From NCBI GenBank assembly GCA_964422195.1, contig CAYRAF010000023.1, forward strand, positions 1-17,877: a stretch of DNA of 17,877 bases. The letters are read 5' to 3'. Position numbers and translations under genes: made by a program. Below, piece after piece: positions 1 to 7,635 of this stretch. Source of the stretch: CALVUP01 sp964422195. GTDB lineage: Bacteria; Bacillota_I; Bacilli_A; RF39; UBA660. How positions within the stretch are numbered: the first letter of the stretch is position 1; every line of letters begins with the position of its first letter. The notes under the pieces are model-generated. The model saw only the letters and a program-made list of their open reading frames with translations, was not told the origin of the DNA and made no database searches.

Positions 1-450
1 ATTGATATTCTAAAACAAGCTAAGGAAAAATGGGAATTTGAACCTAGTTATGAAGATGATATAGCTAAAGAACACGAAAAATATATTACAGAATATTTCA
101 ATGGACCAGTATTTATAACAAATTGGCCTAAAGATATAAAAGCTTGGTATATGAAATTAAATGACGATAATAAAACAGTTGCCGCAGTTGATCTTGAAGT
201 GCCAGGTGCTGGAGAATTAATGGGTGGTTCACAAAGGGAAGAAAACTATGATGTATTATTATCTCGTATGAAAGAGTTAGGAGTAGACAAAGAACCAGTA
301 GAATGGTTCTGTAACTTAACCACAATTGGAGGATGTTATCACTCTGGCATTGGACATGGTTTAGAAAGACTATTAATTTATTTAACGTGAGTAGAAAATA
401 TTAGAGATGTAATACCATTCCCAAGAACACCTAATAATTGTAATTATTAG
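1..450 (+). pseudogene. asnS: Asparagine--tRNA ligase, C-terminal part, with in-frame TGA
   Basis: AsnRS charges tRNA-Asn in the cytoplasm. The window opens inside the gene; frame 1 reads through the C-terminal catalytic core of a class II synthetase. Visible are the VPGAGELMGGSQRE segment typical of AsnRS and motif 3 (YHSGIGHGLERLLIYLT). The frame then meets TGA at 388-390. The same frame continues immediately as VENIRDVIPFPRTPNNCNY and stops at TAG 448-450, which is exactly the expected AsnRS C-terminus. Family members usually have Gly where the TGA lies, as in YVTG-x-ENIRDVIPFPR, so one base change (GGA to TGA) explains it. Truncation at 390 would remove the conserved IRDVIPFPR strand next to the active site, and asnS is normally essential. 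A sequencing error, a real nonsense mutation, readthrough or recoding are all possible. The gene identity is very secure; pseudogene status is not. Confidence 0.9.
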
Positions 451-465
451 ACAATAAATGACACT

Positions 466-500
466 AAAAATATATTCAAATATTTGAATATATTTTTTTT
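466..500 (+). terminator. Intrinsic terminator after asnS
   Basis: A near-perfect AT-rich palindrome pairs 466-480 with 483-497 and runs into eight T residues ending at 500. It lies 16 bases past the TAG at 450, which supports 450 rather than 390 as the natural end of asnS. Confidence 0.75.
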
Positions 501-512
501 GCCTTTTAATTA

Positions 513-521
513 TGTTAGAAT
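513..521 (+). promoter_or_regulatory. Extended -10 promoter for the kinase gene
   Basis: TGTTAGAAT at 513-521 is an extended -10 element (TGn plus TAGAAT). The -35 position holds only T residues from the preceding terminator. The predicted start near 528 leaves a leader of about 12 nt that begins close to the GGTGA ribosome binding site at 531-535. Confidence 0.5.
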
Positions 522-539
522 AGTAGTATAGGTGATACT

Positions 540-1298
540 ATGAATAATAATATAGAAATTTTAAAACAAATTGCTAATACAGAAATGTCAATGGTTTATA
601 TAGGTAGAAATAAAGATACTAATGAAAAGTTTATTTTAAAGAAAAAACTTGAAGATTATGATTCTACTAAAGTATTAGATATATATAAGAAACTAGATCA
701 TAAAGCTTTACCAAAGGTATTAGATAGTTTTGTAGATAATAATACATATTATGAAGTTTTAGAATATGTAGATGGTATTTCGTTAAAACAAAAGCTAGAT
801 ACCGAAGGAAGACAAAAAGAGGAAGATGTTGTTAAATGGGCTTTAGAATTATGTGATGTTTTTACTTATTTACATAGTAGAAATCCTAAAGTTATTTATA
901 GAGATTTAAAACCTGGTAATATTATGTTGGATAAAAGTGGTAATATTCATTTAATAGATTTTGGTACTATGAGAGAGTATAAAGATGGTAAAAATGAAGA
1001 TACTATAAGACTTGGTACAATTGGGTATGCAGCTCCTGAACAATATGATAAAAATGCTCAAACAGATGAAAGAACGGATATTTATAATTTCGGAATAACT
1101 ATATATTATTTATTAACTAATAAATCTCCTTGTGATAAACCTTATAAGATATATCCGATTAGATATTGGTATAAAGATTTATCAGATGAATTAGAGAGGA
1201 TTATTATTAAATGTACAAGGAAAGATCCTAACGAAAGATATCAAAGCTTTAATGAAGTTAAATTTGATATCGAACATTATAAAAGTCCAATTATTTAA
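540..1298 (+). CDS. Small soluble Ser/Thr protein kinase with degenerate ATP site
   Basis: The 252 residues make up a Hanks-type protein kinase domain and nothing else: no membrane segment, PASTA or TPR repeats. Seen in order are the VAIK-like lysine (FILK, K34), the catalytic loop YRDLKPGN (D122, N127), the DFG metal-binding motif (D140), an APE motif (GYAAPE, 165-167), and subdomain IX DERTDIYNFG. The N-lobe is odd. The glycine-rich loop reads IANTEMSMVY, with none of the usual glycines before VY, and the helix-C position that normally carries the salt-bridge Glu (nine residues before H54) is V45. Catalytic-loop residues are intact, so it may be active, weakly active or a scaffold. Start: ATG 540 with GGTGA five bases upstream. 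It sits next to a YukD-like gene that has its own promoter. The target is unknown. Kinase fold is certain; activity is open. Confidence 0.9.
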   Translation: MNNNIEILKQIANTEMSMVYIGRNKDTNEKFILKKKLEDYDSTKVLDIYKKLDHKALPKVLDSFVDNNTYYEVLEYVDGISLKQKLDTEGRQKEEDVVKWALELCDVFTYLHSRNPKVIYRDLKPGNIMLDKSGNIHLIDFGTMREYKDGKNEDTIRLGTIGYAAPEQYDKNAQTDERTDIYNFGITIYYLLTNKSPCDKPYKIYPIRYWYKDLSDELERIIIKCTRKDPNERYQSFNEVKFDIEHYKSPII

Positions 1299-1302
1299 AT
1301 AC

Positions 1303-1335
1303 AAAACTTTACAGAATATTCCTGTAAAGTTTTTT
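1303..1335 (+). terminator. Intrinsic terminator after the kinase gene
   Basis: A 12-bp perfect stem (1303-1314 with 1322-1333, AAAACTTTACAG and its complement) with a 7-nt loop ends in a T run. Its near symmetry could let it act in both directions. Confidence 0.85.
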
Positions 1336-1342
1336 AGTTTTA

Positions 1343-1371
1343 TTGACACTATTATTTTACATTGTTAAAAT
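1343..1371 (+). promoter_or_regulatory. Strong sigma-A promoter for the YukD-like gene
   Basis: A perfect -35 TTGACA (1343-1348), a 17-bp spacer and an extended -10 TGTTAAAAT (hexamer TAAAAT 1366-1371). It lies directly after the kinase terminator, so the YukD-like gene and its follower form a separate transcription unit. Confidence 0.85.
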
Positions 1372-1403
1372 AATAGTTAGTAAAAGAAAGAAAGTGATAT
1401 CAT

Positions 1404-1658
1404 ATGAATATAAAAATACTAGTTGAAGTTTACGTAAAAAAATTAAATAAAACTTATGATGTTTTTGTTCCAACTAATAAAACTATTCATGAGATATCCG
1501 GAATTATTTCTTCATCTATTAACAAACAAACACATGGTGATTATAAAATTACTGAAGACACAACTATTTATGATAAAGAAAATAGAAATATAGAAAATAC
1601 TACTTTAACAATAGAAAAGTTAAGTTTATTGAATGGTTTAAAACTAACATTGGTATAA
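1404..1658 (+). CDS. YukD/EsaB-like ubiquitin-fold protein
   Basis: 84 residues. The order of segments resembles the ubiquitin-fold YukD/EsaB proteins of Bacillota type VII (ESX) secretion loci: an N-terminal strand (MNIKILVEVYV), a VPTNKTIHEISGII turn plus helix, and a C-terminal LLNGLKLTLV that matches the family's ending of the form nGd-L-L. In that system YukD/EsaB is a small cytosolic accessory protein. There is no C-terminal di-Gly, so conjugation like ubiquitin is not suggested. Start ATG 1404 has GAAAGTGAT upstream. The gene has its own strong promoter and ends four bases before the ATG of the next, apparently frameshifted gene, which suggests coupled translation. No WXG100 protein, EssC ATPase or other secretion component lies in the window, so the link to type VII secretion rests on the fold resemblance alone. 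Moderately sure of the family. Confidence 0.55.
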   Translation: MNIKILVEVYVKKLNKTYDVFVPTNKTIHEISGIISSSINKQTHGDYKITEDTTIYDKENRNIENTTLTIEKLSLLNGLKLTLV

Positions 1659-1662
1659 GATT

Positions 1663-2257
1663 ATGAAAATCAGGCTTATTAAAGAAAGTATTAATTATAT
1701 AAATAATACCTTTTTTATTAGCAAAAACAGATAAGGAAACATATACTGAACATCCTATGTTGAAAGAGATCTATGATGATATTGATAACTTTGGATATAT
1801 ATCTAAAAAGACTGGAAAAGAACTAAAAAAACTGTTGGAAAACCCTAATTATAATCTTGGGATACATAGAGCTGGTATTCAAAGAGCTAATTCCATTATT
1901 GAATCTGGGGGATTAAGATTGACAGGTGATATTTCTAGTGGTGTGGTAAATAATATTGTATATCTAGAAAATAATATATCTTTTTATAATAAAGAAGATA
2001 TGGATAGTCTTTCATTATTTTATTTAATTAGGGAATTAAAAGTAGCTTATTCATATAAATCTATAGGTAAAAAAGCAGATGTATTATTAATAGCTATTCC
2101 GATAGATAAAGAGGAAAGTGAATTGATTGAAATAAAAGATGGATTTCCTGTTTTAAATTCAAAATATATATATGGTTATGTAACTTCAGATCATGGCAAT
2201 GTAAGTGAAATTGTGCATAATCAATCCTTTATGGAATTAGAAAAACACAAAAAATAA
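1663..2257 (+). pseudogene. Unknown protein, apparently frameshifted in a T run
   Basis: I do not recognise this gene. The open frame from ATG 1757 gives 166 residues, but that ATG has no ribosome binding site and its frame is open further upstream, to a stop at 1700. ATG 1663, four bases after the previous stop, starts a frame reading MKIRLIKESINYINNTFF that ends at 1734. Removing one T from the six-T run 1711-1716 joins the two frames into a continuous protein of about 197 residues (INNTFLLAKTDKETYTEHP and then MLKEIYDD). So the gene carries a one-base insertion, a sequencing error, or a +1 recoding site. The body has an N-terminal helical part and then a mixed alpha/beta part: LGIHRAG, ANSIIESGGLRL, ADVLLIAIPI, YIYGYV. 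The IHR strand followed by a Gly-Leu turn vaguely recalls ADP-ribosyltransferase-fold proteins, which is speculation. It is probably cotranscribed with the YukD-like gene. Soluble; no signal peptide seen. Confidence 0.6.
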
Positions 2258-2270
2258 AATATGATGAATG

Positions 2271-2303
2271 GGATATGTATGAAAATGCATGTTCTTTTTT
2301 TTT
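2271..2303 (+). terminator. Intrinsic terminator with GAAA tetraloop
   Basis: A 10-bp stem including G-U pairs (2271-2280 with 2285-2294), a GAAA loop and nine T residues (2295-2303). It ends the YukD-like unit. No convincing promoter for the ATPase gene is visible in the 32 bases that remain before its start. Confidence 0.8.
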
Positions 2304-2335
2304 ATATTTTTCATATATTTATTTAGGAGGATTCT

Positions 2336-4912
2336 ATGAATAAATATAGTAATGGTCTAAGTAATGACGAAGTATTAATGAGTAGAAAAAAATATGGTAG
2401 TAATGATATAAGTATGATATCTAATAATAGTTTTTTTAAATTATTATTAGAATCTCTTGGAGATCCAATTATTAAAATATTATTAATAGCTTTAGGAATA
2501 AAAACTTTTTTTTTATTTAAAGACTTTGATTGGTTTGAAACTATTGGGATAGTAATTGCTATATTTATCGCATCTTTTATTTCAAGTATATCAGAGTATG
2601 GTAGTGAACAAGCTTTTATTAAAATGCAGGAAGAAGCATCTAAAGTGAAATGTAAGGTTAAAAGAAATGATAAAGAAGAATTAATAGAAGTTAATGAAGT
2701 AGTAGTAGGTGATATTGTTTTGTTACAAACAGGTGATAAGATACCTGCGGATGGTAAAATAATTGAAGGAGAAGTATCAATAGATGAATCTTCTTTAACT
2801 GGTGAAGCAAAAGAAATATATAGAAACAAAAATCAAAAGATATTTAGAGGTACAGTTATATTATCTGGTAATGCTAAAATGATAGTAGAAATTGTTGGTA
2901 AAAACACTTTTTATGGAAAAATGAATGAAGAGTTAAATATAAAACAAGAGAAAAGCCCACTTAAAATAAGATTAACTGAACTTGCTAAGGTTATTAGTAA
3001 AATAGGATATATAGGTGCTTTTTTAGTATCTTTTTCTTATCTTTTTTCTAAAATAGTTTTAGATAATAATTTTAATTTATCATTAATTATTTCTACTTTA
3101 AAGAATTTTCCTTTAATGAGTAGTTATGTTTTATATGCTTTAACTCTTAGCGTCACTATTATAGTAGTCGCAGTACCAGAAGGACTTCCAATGATGATTA
3201 CTTTAGTATTATCATCTAATATGAAAAGAATGCTTAAGAATAATGTTTTAGTAAGAAAGTTAGTGGGAATAGAAACCGCAGGTAATATAAATATCTTATT
3301 TACCGATAAAACAGGAACATTAACTTATGGTAATTTAAGTGTAACGGAATTTTATGATAGTAATTTATATACTTATAAAAGTTTAAAAAAAGTAAATTCT
3401 AAATTTAAAGAAATATTATATAAATCATTTATTTATAACAATGAAGGAATATTTACTAAAAAAGAAATAATAGGGGGTAATATTACAGATAAAGCATTAT
3501 TAAAATTTATTGGTGAAGAAAATAATAAATATAAAGTTAATAATAGAGTAAGTTTTAATAGTAAAAATAAGTATTCTTCTTGTGTAATAAATGGGATTAA
3601 ATATATTAAAGGGTCTTATGAAAAATTACTTCCAGAATGTAAATACTGTTATGATAAAAATGGTGTTAAGAGTGTTTTTATTAATAGGAATAAAGTTGAA
3701 CAAAAAATAAAACAATTGAATAAAGAAGGTAATCGTATTTTAATGTTTGCTACCTCTACAAACATATCTAATGAAATAAAAGATTTGGTTTTAGTAGGAT
3801 TTGTTTGTATTAAAGATGAAGTAAGGACAGATGCTATTAAAGGGGTAGAGTTGGTAACAAAAGCTCATATTCAAACTATTATGATTACAGGAGATAATAA
3901 AGATACAGCTATATCTATTGCTAAAGAAGCGAGAATTATAAAAAGTGATGATGATATAGTATTAACAAGTAAAGAGTTAAATGAGTTAAGTGATGATAAA
4001 ATAAAAGTTATATTTCCTAAATTAAGAGTGGTAGCACGATCACTTCCTAATGATAAATCAAGATTAGTAAGACTTGCAAAAGAGATGGATTTAGTAGTAG
4101 GAATGACAGGGGATGGAGTTAATGATGCTCCAGCATTAAAACAAGCTAATGTTGGTTTTGCTATGGGAAGTGGTACTGAAGTTGCTAAAGAAGCAAGTGA
4201 TATAGTAATACTTGATGATAATTTTTTATCTATTTCAAAGGCTATAATGTATGGAAGAACTATTTTTAAAAGCATAAGAAAATTTATTATATTTCAGTTA
4301 ACTGTTAATTTATGTGCCATTAGTTTATCGATAATAGGACCATTTATTGGAATTGATACACCAGTTACAGTCATTCAAATGTTATGGATAAATATGGTTA
4401 TGGATACACTCGCAGGTATAGCTTTTTCATATGAACCAGCATTAGAAGAATATATGGATGAATATCCTAAGAAAAAAGATGAACATATCATAAATAAGTA
4501 TATGCTTAATGAAATCTTATTTACTGGTATTTATTCTTCTTTACTTTGTATTGTCTTTTTAAAAACAAATATTATATCTTCATTTTTTAGAACTGATATA
4601 AATAGTAAGTACCTATTAACCGCATTTTTTGGATTATTTATATTTATAGGTATATTTAATAGTTTTAGTGCTAGAACTATGAGAATAAATATCTTATCTA
4701 ATATTATAAAGAATAAAGTTTTTTTAATAGTTATATTATTTATTATATTGGTACAAACAATACTTATTTATTATGGAGGGGAGTTATTTAGAACTTATGG
4801 TTTAACCTTTAAAGAATTTAATATGATGTTGTTATTTGCTTTTACAGTAATTCCTGTAGATTGGATTAGAAAAATTATACTTAGAAGTAGAGGAATAAAA
4901 GGAGGAGTATAA
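2336..4912 (+). CDS. P-type Ca2+-transporting ATPase (type IIB-like)
   Basis: This 858-residue membrane pump uses ATP to move a cation, most likely Ca2+, across the cytoplasmic membrane. Visible motifs: actuator-domain LTGEA at T155-A158 (the family usually has TGES; the catalytic Glu is kept, Ser is Ala), M4 ion-site PEGLP at P281, phosphorylation motif DKTGTLT with D324, nucleotide-domain KGSYE, hinge TGDGVNDAP at T591, M5 FQLTVN and M6 WINMVMDTLAG. The M5/M6 sequences are closer to plasma-membrane Ca2+ ATPases (FQLTVN, MLWxNxxMD) than to the SERCA type, and there is no long C-terminal calmodulin tail. N-terminal cation-ATPase segment is present (LSNDEVLMSRKKYGSN), as are C-terminal membrane helices, so the gene looks complete. 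Start ATG 2336 has AGGAGG upstream. Calcium specificity is inferred from family resemblance; Na+ or Mn2+ cannot be excluded. Confidence 0.92.
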   Translation: MNKYSNGLSNDEVLMSRKKYGSNDISMISNNSFFKLLLESLGDPIIKILLIALGIKTFFLFKDFDWFETIGIVIAIFIASFISSISEYGSEQAFIKMQEEASKVKCKVKRNDKEELIEVNEVVVGDIVLLQTGDKIPADGKIIEGEVSIDESSLTGEAKEIYRNKNQKIFRGTVILSGNAKMIVEIVGKNTFYGKMNEELNIKQEKSPLKIRLTELAKVISKIGYIGAFLVSFSYLFSKIVLDNNFNLSLIISTLKNFPLMSSYVLYALTLSVTIIVVAVPEGLPMMITLVLSSNMKRMLKNNVLVRKLVGIETAGNINILFTDKTGTLTYGNLSVTEFYDSNLYTYKSLKKVNSKFKEILYKSFIYNNEGIFTKKEIIGGNITDKALLKFIGEENNKYKVNNRVSFNSKNKYSSCVINGIKYIKGSYEKLLPECKYCYDKNGVKSVFINRNKVEQKIKQLNKEGNRILMFATSTNISNEIKDLVLVGFVCIKDEVRTDAIKGVELVTKAHIQTIMITGDNKDTAISIAKEARIIKSDDDIVLTSKELNELSDDKIKVIFPKLRVVARSLPNDKSRLVRLAKEMDLVVGMTGDGVNDAPALKQANVGFAMGSGTEVAKEASDIVILDDNFLSISKAIMYGRTIFKSIRKFIIFQLTVNLCAISLSIIGPFIGIDTPVTVIQMLWINMVMDTLAGIAFSYEPALEEYMDEYPKKKDEHIINKYMLNEILFTGIYSSLLCIVFLKTNIISSFFRTDINSKYLLTAFFGLFIFIGIFNSFSARTMRINILSNIIKNKVFLIVILFIILVQTILIYYGGELFRTYGLTFKEFNMMLLFAFTVIPVDWIRKIILRSRGIKGGV

Positions 4913-4913
4913 C

Positions 4914-4942
4914 TTTACAATTAAAGCTAATTATGCTATATT
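4914..4942 (+). promoter_or_regulatory. Promoter for the tail-anchored protein gene
   Basis: TTTACA (4914-4919), 17-bp spacer, extended -10 TGCTATATT (hexamer 4937-4942), placed immediately after the ATPase stop. The predicted start near 4949 argues for ATG 4970 rather than ATG 4952. Confidence 0.75.
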
Positions 4943-4969
4943 ATACTTAGTATGATAGGCGGTGAAGTC

Positions 4970-5650
4970 ATGGAAAAATTATTGGATTCTATATCAAAAG
5001 CTGAAGAAATATCAACTACAGAAGTATTAACAGAAGAACCTATAGTTACTGAAACTCCTATAAGTGAACAAATAACTGAAAACCTTGATGAAGTAAATGA
5101 AAGAGATAAAAACCAAATAATAAATGCGATGAATAATTTGATTGAAAATGGAGAAAGATTGACTATTAGCGTTGTTGGTACATCTAATGTAAATGAATCT
5201 GAATCATCTAGAACAATTAATATTAATCAAGTATCATTTACTACTCAATCTATAGAATATTTTGATAATGTAATGTTACCAGCAGTATATGATGCTTTCT
5301 ATAATGGTAAAAACCCTGAAGTTATTACAGATACAGATGATTTAAAAAATGGTAGATTCATGGCAACATCATCTAATGGTGATAGTATGGTTGTCATAGA
5401 TTTACCTACTAATATTTTAGAGAATATTAATAATCATGCATTAGAAGTTACAAGAACTATGCCTGCTATAACTGAAGTAAAAGATAATACATTAAATAAT
5501 AATAATGAGGTAAAAGCTAAAACTAAAGTTAAAACAATGAATATAAATGAAATGGGATTTGTTGGAAGTATGTCTATTGGTATGATAATAGGAGCAATAA
5601 TAGTAATTATTATTTTGATATTAATGTTACTTGGTTTGATAAGAGTATAA
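4970..5650 (+). CDS. Tail-anchored membrane protein of unknown function
   Basis: 226 residues, not recognised. The frame is open from an earlier ATG at 4952, but the GGCGGTGA binding site at 4959-4965 and the promoter favour ATG 4970. The N-terminal 40 residues are polar and rich in Thr, Glu and Ile with repeated TE/TP steps (likely disordered). A central soluble region of about 130 residues follows (RLTISVVGTSN ... DSMVVIDLPTNIL). A Lys/Asn-rich linker precedes one C-terminal hydrophobic segment (about 203-226, GMIIGAIIVIIILILMLLGL) ending in RV. With no signal peptide this predicts a C-tail anchor with the bulk in the cytoplasm. It lies between the Ca2+ ATPase and bipA but has its own promoter and terminator, so it is a single-gene unit. 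No function can be given. Confidence 0.75.
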   Translation: MEKLLDSISKAEEISTTEVLTEEPIVTETPISEQITENLDEVNERDKNQIINAMNNLIENGERLTISVVGTSNVNESESSRTININQVSFTTQSIEYFDNVMLPAVYDAFYNGKNPEVITDTDDLKNGRFMATSSNGDSMVVIDLPTNILENINNHALEVTRTMPAITEVKDNTLNNNNEVKAKTKVKTMNINEMGFVGSMSIGMIIGAIIVIIILILMLLGLIRV

Positions 5651-5670
5651 GAGACTATGTCTCTTTTTTT
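5650..5670 (+). terminator. Intrinsic terminator
   Basis: Stem AGAGAC/GTCTCT with loop TAT (5650-5664), T run to 5670, overlapping the last base of the stop codon at 5648-5650. Confidence 0.85.
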
Positions 5671-5681
5671 ATACAAAAATA

Positions 5682-5710
5682 TTCACAAATAAAAAAAAGT
5701 ATGTTATAAT
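5682..5710 (+). promoter_or_regulatory. bipA promoter
   Basis: TTCACA (5682-5687), 17-bp spacer, consensus extended -10 TGTTATAAT (hexamer TATAAT 5705-5710). Predicted start near 5717. Confidence 0.85.
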
Positions 5711-5742
5711 TTAGAACAGGTTTAAGAAAAGAAGTGAAGTTT

Positions 5743-7545
5743 ATGAAAAAAAGAAATGTTGCTATTATAGCTCATGTTGATCATGGAAAGACAACTTTAG
5801 TAGATGAAATATTAAAGTCCTCTGGAACTTTTAGGGATAATGAAGAAGTAGGATCAATGGATTCTAATGCTATTGAACAAGAAAGAGGAATTACGATATT
5901 AGCGAAGACTACGGCTATTAATTATAAAGATTACCGTATAAATATTGTTGATACTCCAGGACATGCTGATTTTGGTGGAGAAGTAGAAAGAATTATGAAT
6001 ATGGTTGATGGGGTAATTTTAGTTGTAGATGCTTATGAAGGTGCTATGCCACAAACTAGATTTGTTCTTAAAAAAGCATTAGAAGCAGGAGCAAAACCTA
6101 TTGTTGTTATTAATAAGGTTGATAAAGATTCTGCAAGACTTGCTGAAGTTATGGATGAAGTATTAGAGTTGTTTATAGAACTTGGTGCTACTGATGATCA
6201 GTTAGACTTTAAAACAATTTATGCATCAGCTCTTAATGGAACAAGTAGTACATCAGAGGATTTATCTACACAAACAGAAGGATTTACTGAGCTTTTAGAT
6301 ATGATAATTGAAGAAATACCTGAACCAAAAGGATCAGTTGATGAAGAATTACAATTTCAACCAGCATTACTTGACTATAATGAGTTTGTAGGAAGAATTG
6401 GTATAGGTAGAGTTGCTAATGGAAAAATAAAAGTTGGACAAATGGTAGATTGTATTAGATTAGATGGAACCAAGAAAAGTTTTAGAGTTCAAAAATTATT
6501 TGGTTTTATAGGTCTTAAAAGAATTGAAATTGAAGAAGCAGAAGCTGGGGATATATGTGCTGTCGCAGGTCTTGCTGATATTTCAGTAGGAGAAACTCTA
6601 TGTAATGTAGGAGTAGATAAACCACTTCCAATATTAAGAATAGATGAACCAACTTTACAAATGACTTTTGGGGCAAATACTTCTCCATTTGTTGGTAAAG
6701 AAGGTAAAATACTTACTGCTAGAAAAATAGAAGAAAGATTATATAGAGAAACTCAAAGAGATGTATCTTTAAGAGTAGAAAACAATGACACAGAAAGTTT
6801 CATAGTTTCAGGACGTGGAGAATTACATTTATCCATTTTAATCGAAAATATGAGAAGAGAAGGATTTGAACTTGAAGTATCTAAACCAGAAGTTATTATT
6901 AAAGAAGTAGATGGCATAAAAATGGAACCATTTGAAGATTTACAAATAGAAACACCTGATGATACAGTTGGATCTATTATTGAACAATTAGGCCTTCGTG
7001 GGGCTATTATGGAAAACATGTCATCTAGAGATGGACAAACAACTTTAAAATATGTAATTCCTTCTCGTGGATTAATTGGTTTTATGACAGACTTTATGAC
7101 TTTAACAAAAGGATACGGAATAATTAATCATACATTTAAAGAATTTAGACCTCTAGAAGATATTAATGTAGGTGAAAGAAAACTTGGAGTATTAGTATCA
7201 GTAGATAATGGAAAAGCAACAGCCTATTCTTTAGGTAATTTAGAGGATAGAGGGGTTATGTTCATTGAACCTGGTACTGAAGTATATGAAGGTATGATAG
7301 TTGGTGAATGTAATCGTGATAATGATTTAGCTATTAATGTAGTAAAAGGGAAACAACTTACAAATACACGTGCTGCAGGATCAGATCATACTGTAGTATT
7401 AAAAAGACCAAGACCTATCACTTTAGAATATGCCCTTGATTATATTAATTCTGATGAATTAGTAGAAGTAACTCCTGAATCTATTCGTCTAAGAAAAAAA
7501 ATATTAAATACTCAAGAAAGAAAAAAGTTTGATTCTAAAAAATAG
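5743..7545 (+). CDS. typA: Ribosome-binding translational GTPase BipA/TypA
   Basis: BipA (TypA) is an EF-G-like GTPase that binds 70S ribosomes and aids 50S assembly and growth under stress or cold. The 600-residue protein is close to the usual 605-615. GTPase motifs: G1 AHVDHGKT (10-17), switch I ERGIT (47-51), G3 DTPGH (70-74), G4 NKVD (124-127). Downstream come domain II, the domain III segment SGRGELHLSILIENMRREGFE, the C-terminal PSRGLIGFMTDFMTLTKGYG typical of BipA, and a closing LRKKIL segment. The frame is also open from GTG 5734, but ATG 5743 gives the canonical start MKKRNVAIIAHVDHGKT with an AAGTGAAG site upstream. It has its own promoter. No terminator follows directly: the first intrinsic terminator downstream is that of the small RNA at 7636-7668, so bipA readthrough would run antisense to the peptide module. 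Confidence 0.97.
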   Translation: MKKRNVAIIAHVDHGKTTLVDEILKSSGTFRDNEEVGSMDSNAIEQERGITILAKTTAINYKDYRINIVDTPGHADFGGEVERIMNMVDGVILVVDAYEGAMPQTRFVLKKALEAGAKPIVVINKVDKDSARLAEVMDEVLELFIELGATDDQLDFKTIYASALNGTSSTSEDLSTQTEGFTELLDMIIEEIPEPKGSVDEELQFQPALLDYNEFVGRIGIGRVANGKIKVGQMVDCIRLDGTKKSFRVQKLFGFIGLKRIEIEEAEAGDICAVAGLADISVGETLCNVGVDKPLPILRIDEPTLQMTFGANTSPFVGKEGKILTARKIEERLYRETQRDVSLRVENNDTESFIVSGRGELHLSILIENMRREGFELEVSKPEVIIKEVDGIKMEPFEDLQIETPDDTVGSIIEQLGLRGAIMENMSSRDGQTTLKYVIPSRGLIGFMTDFMTLTKGYGIINHTFKEFRPLEDINVGERKLGVLVSVDNGKATAYSLGNLEDRGVMFIEPGTEVYEGMIVGECNRDNDLAINVVKGKQLTNTRAAGSDHTVVLKRPRPITLEYALDYINSDELVEVTPESIRLRKKILNTQERKKFDSKK

Positions 7546-7547
7546 TA

Positions 7548-7577
7548 TTGTATATTTCATAAATATTATGGTAAAAT
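7548..7577 (+). promoter_or_regulatory. Plus-strand promoter of small antisense RNA, module 1
   Basis: TTGTAT (7548-7553), 18-bp spacer, extended -10 TGGTAAAAT (hexamer 7572-7577). The -35 starts two bases after the bipA stop. The matching promoter of module 2 has the same geometry, and no protein gene lies downstream on this strand. Confidence 0.75.
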
Positions 7578-7589
7578 TTAAGTAGGTAG

Positions 7590-7615
7590 AAAAAGAGCAT
7601 TCATTATTTGAATGC
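7590..7615 (-). terminator. Minus-strand terminator of peptide mRNA 1
   Basis: Read on the minus strand, GCATTCA, a 5-nt loop and TGAATGC (7615 down to 7597) are followed by TCTTTTT (7596-7590). The same hairpin sits at the 5' end of the plus-strand small RNA. Confidence 0.6.
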
Positions 7616-7635
7616 CTACCACATATTTTGTGTTT

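Noticed and set aside
388..390. TGA read as Trp (Mollicutes code)
   Set aside because: All Trp codons checked in the window are TGG, and the asnS position is a conserved Gly in the family, so a Trp reading explains neither.
2323..2829. Long minus-strand ORF within the ATPase gene
   Set aside because: Antisense shadow of the strongly motif-supported ATPase; the same applies to the minus ORFs at 128-325, 3871-4275, 5434-5676, 6753-7019, 15118-15399 and 15344-15574, and the plus ORF 13141-13332.
5734..5742. GTG 5734 as the bipA start
   Set aside because: ATG 5743 gives the family-typical N-terminus and an AAGTGAAG site at suitable distance; GTG 5734 would overlap that site.
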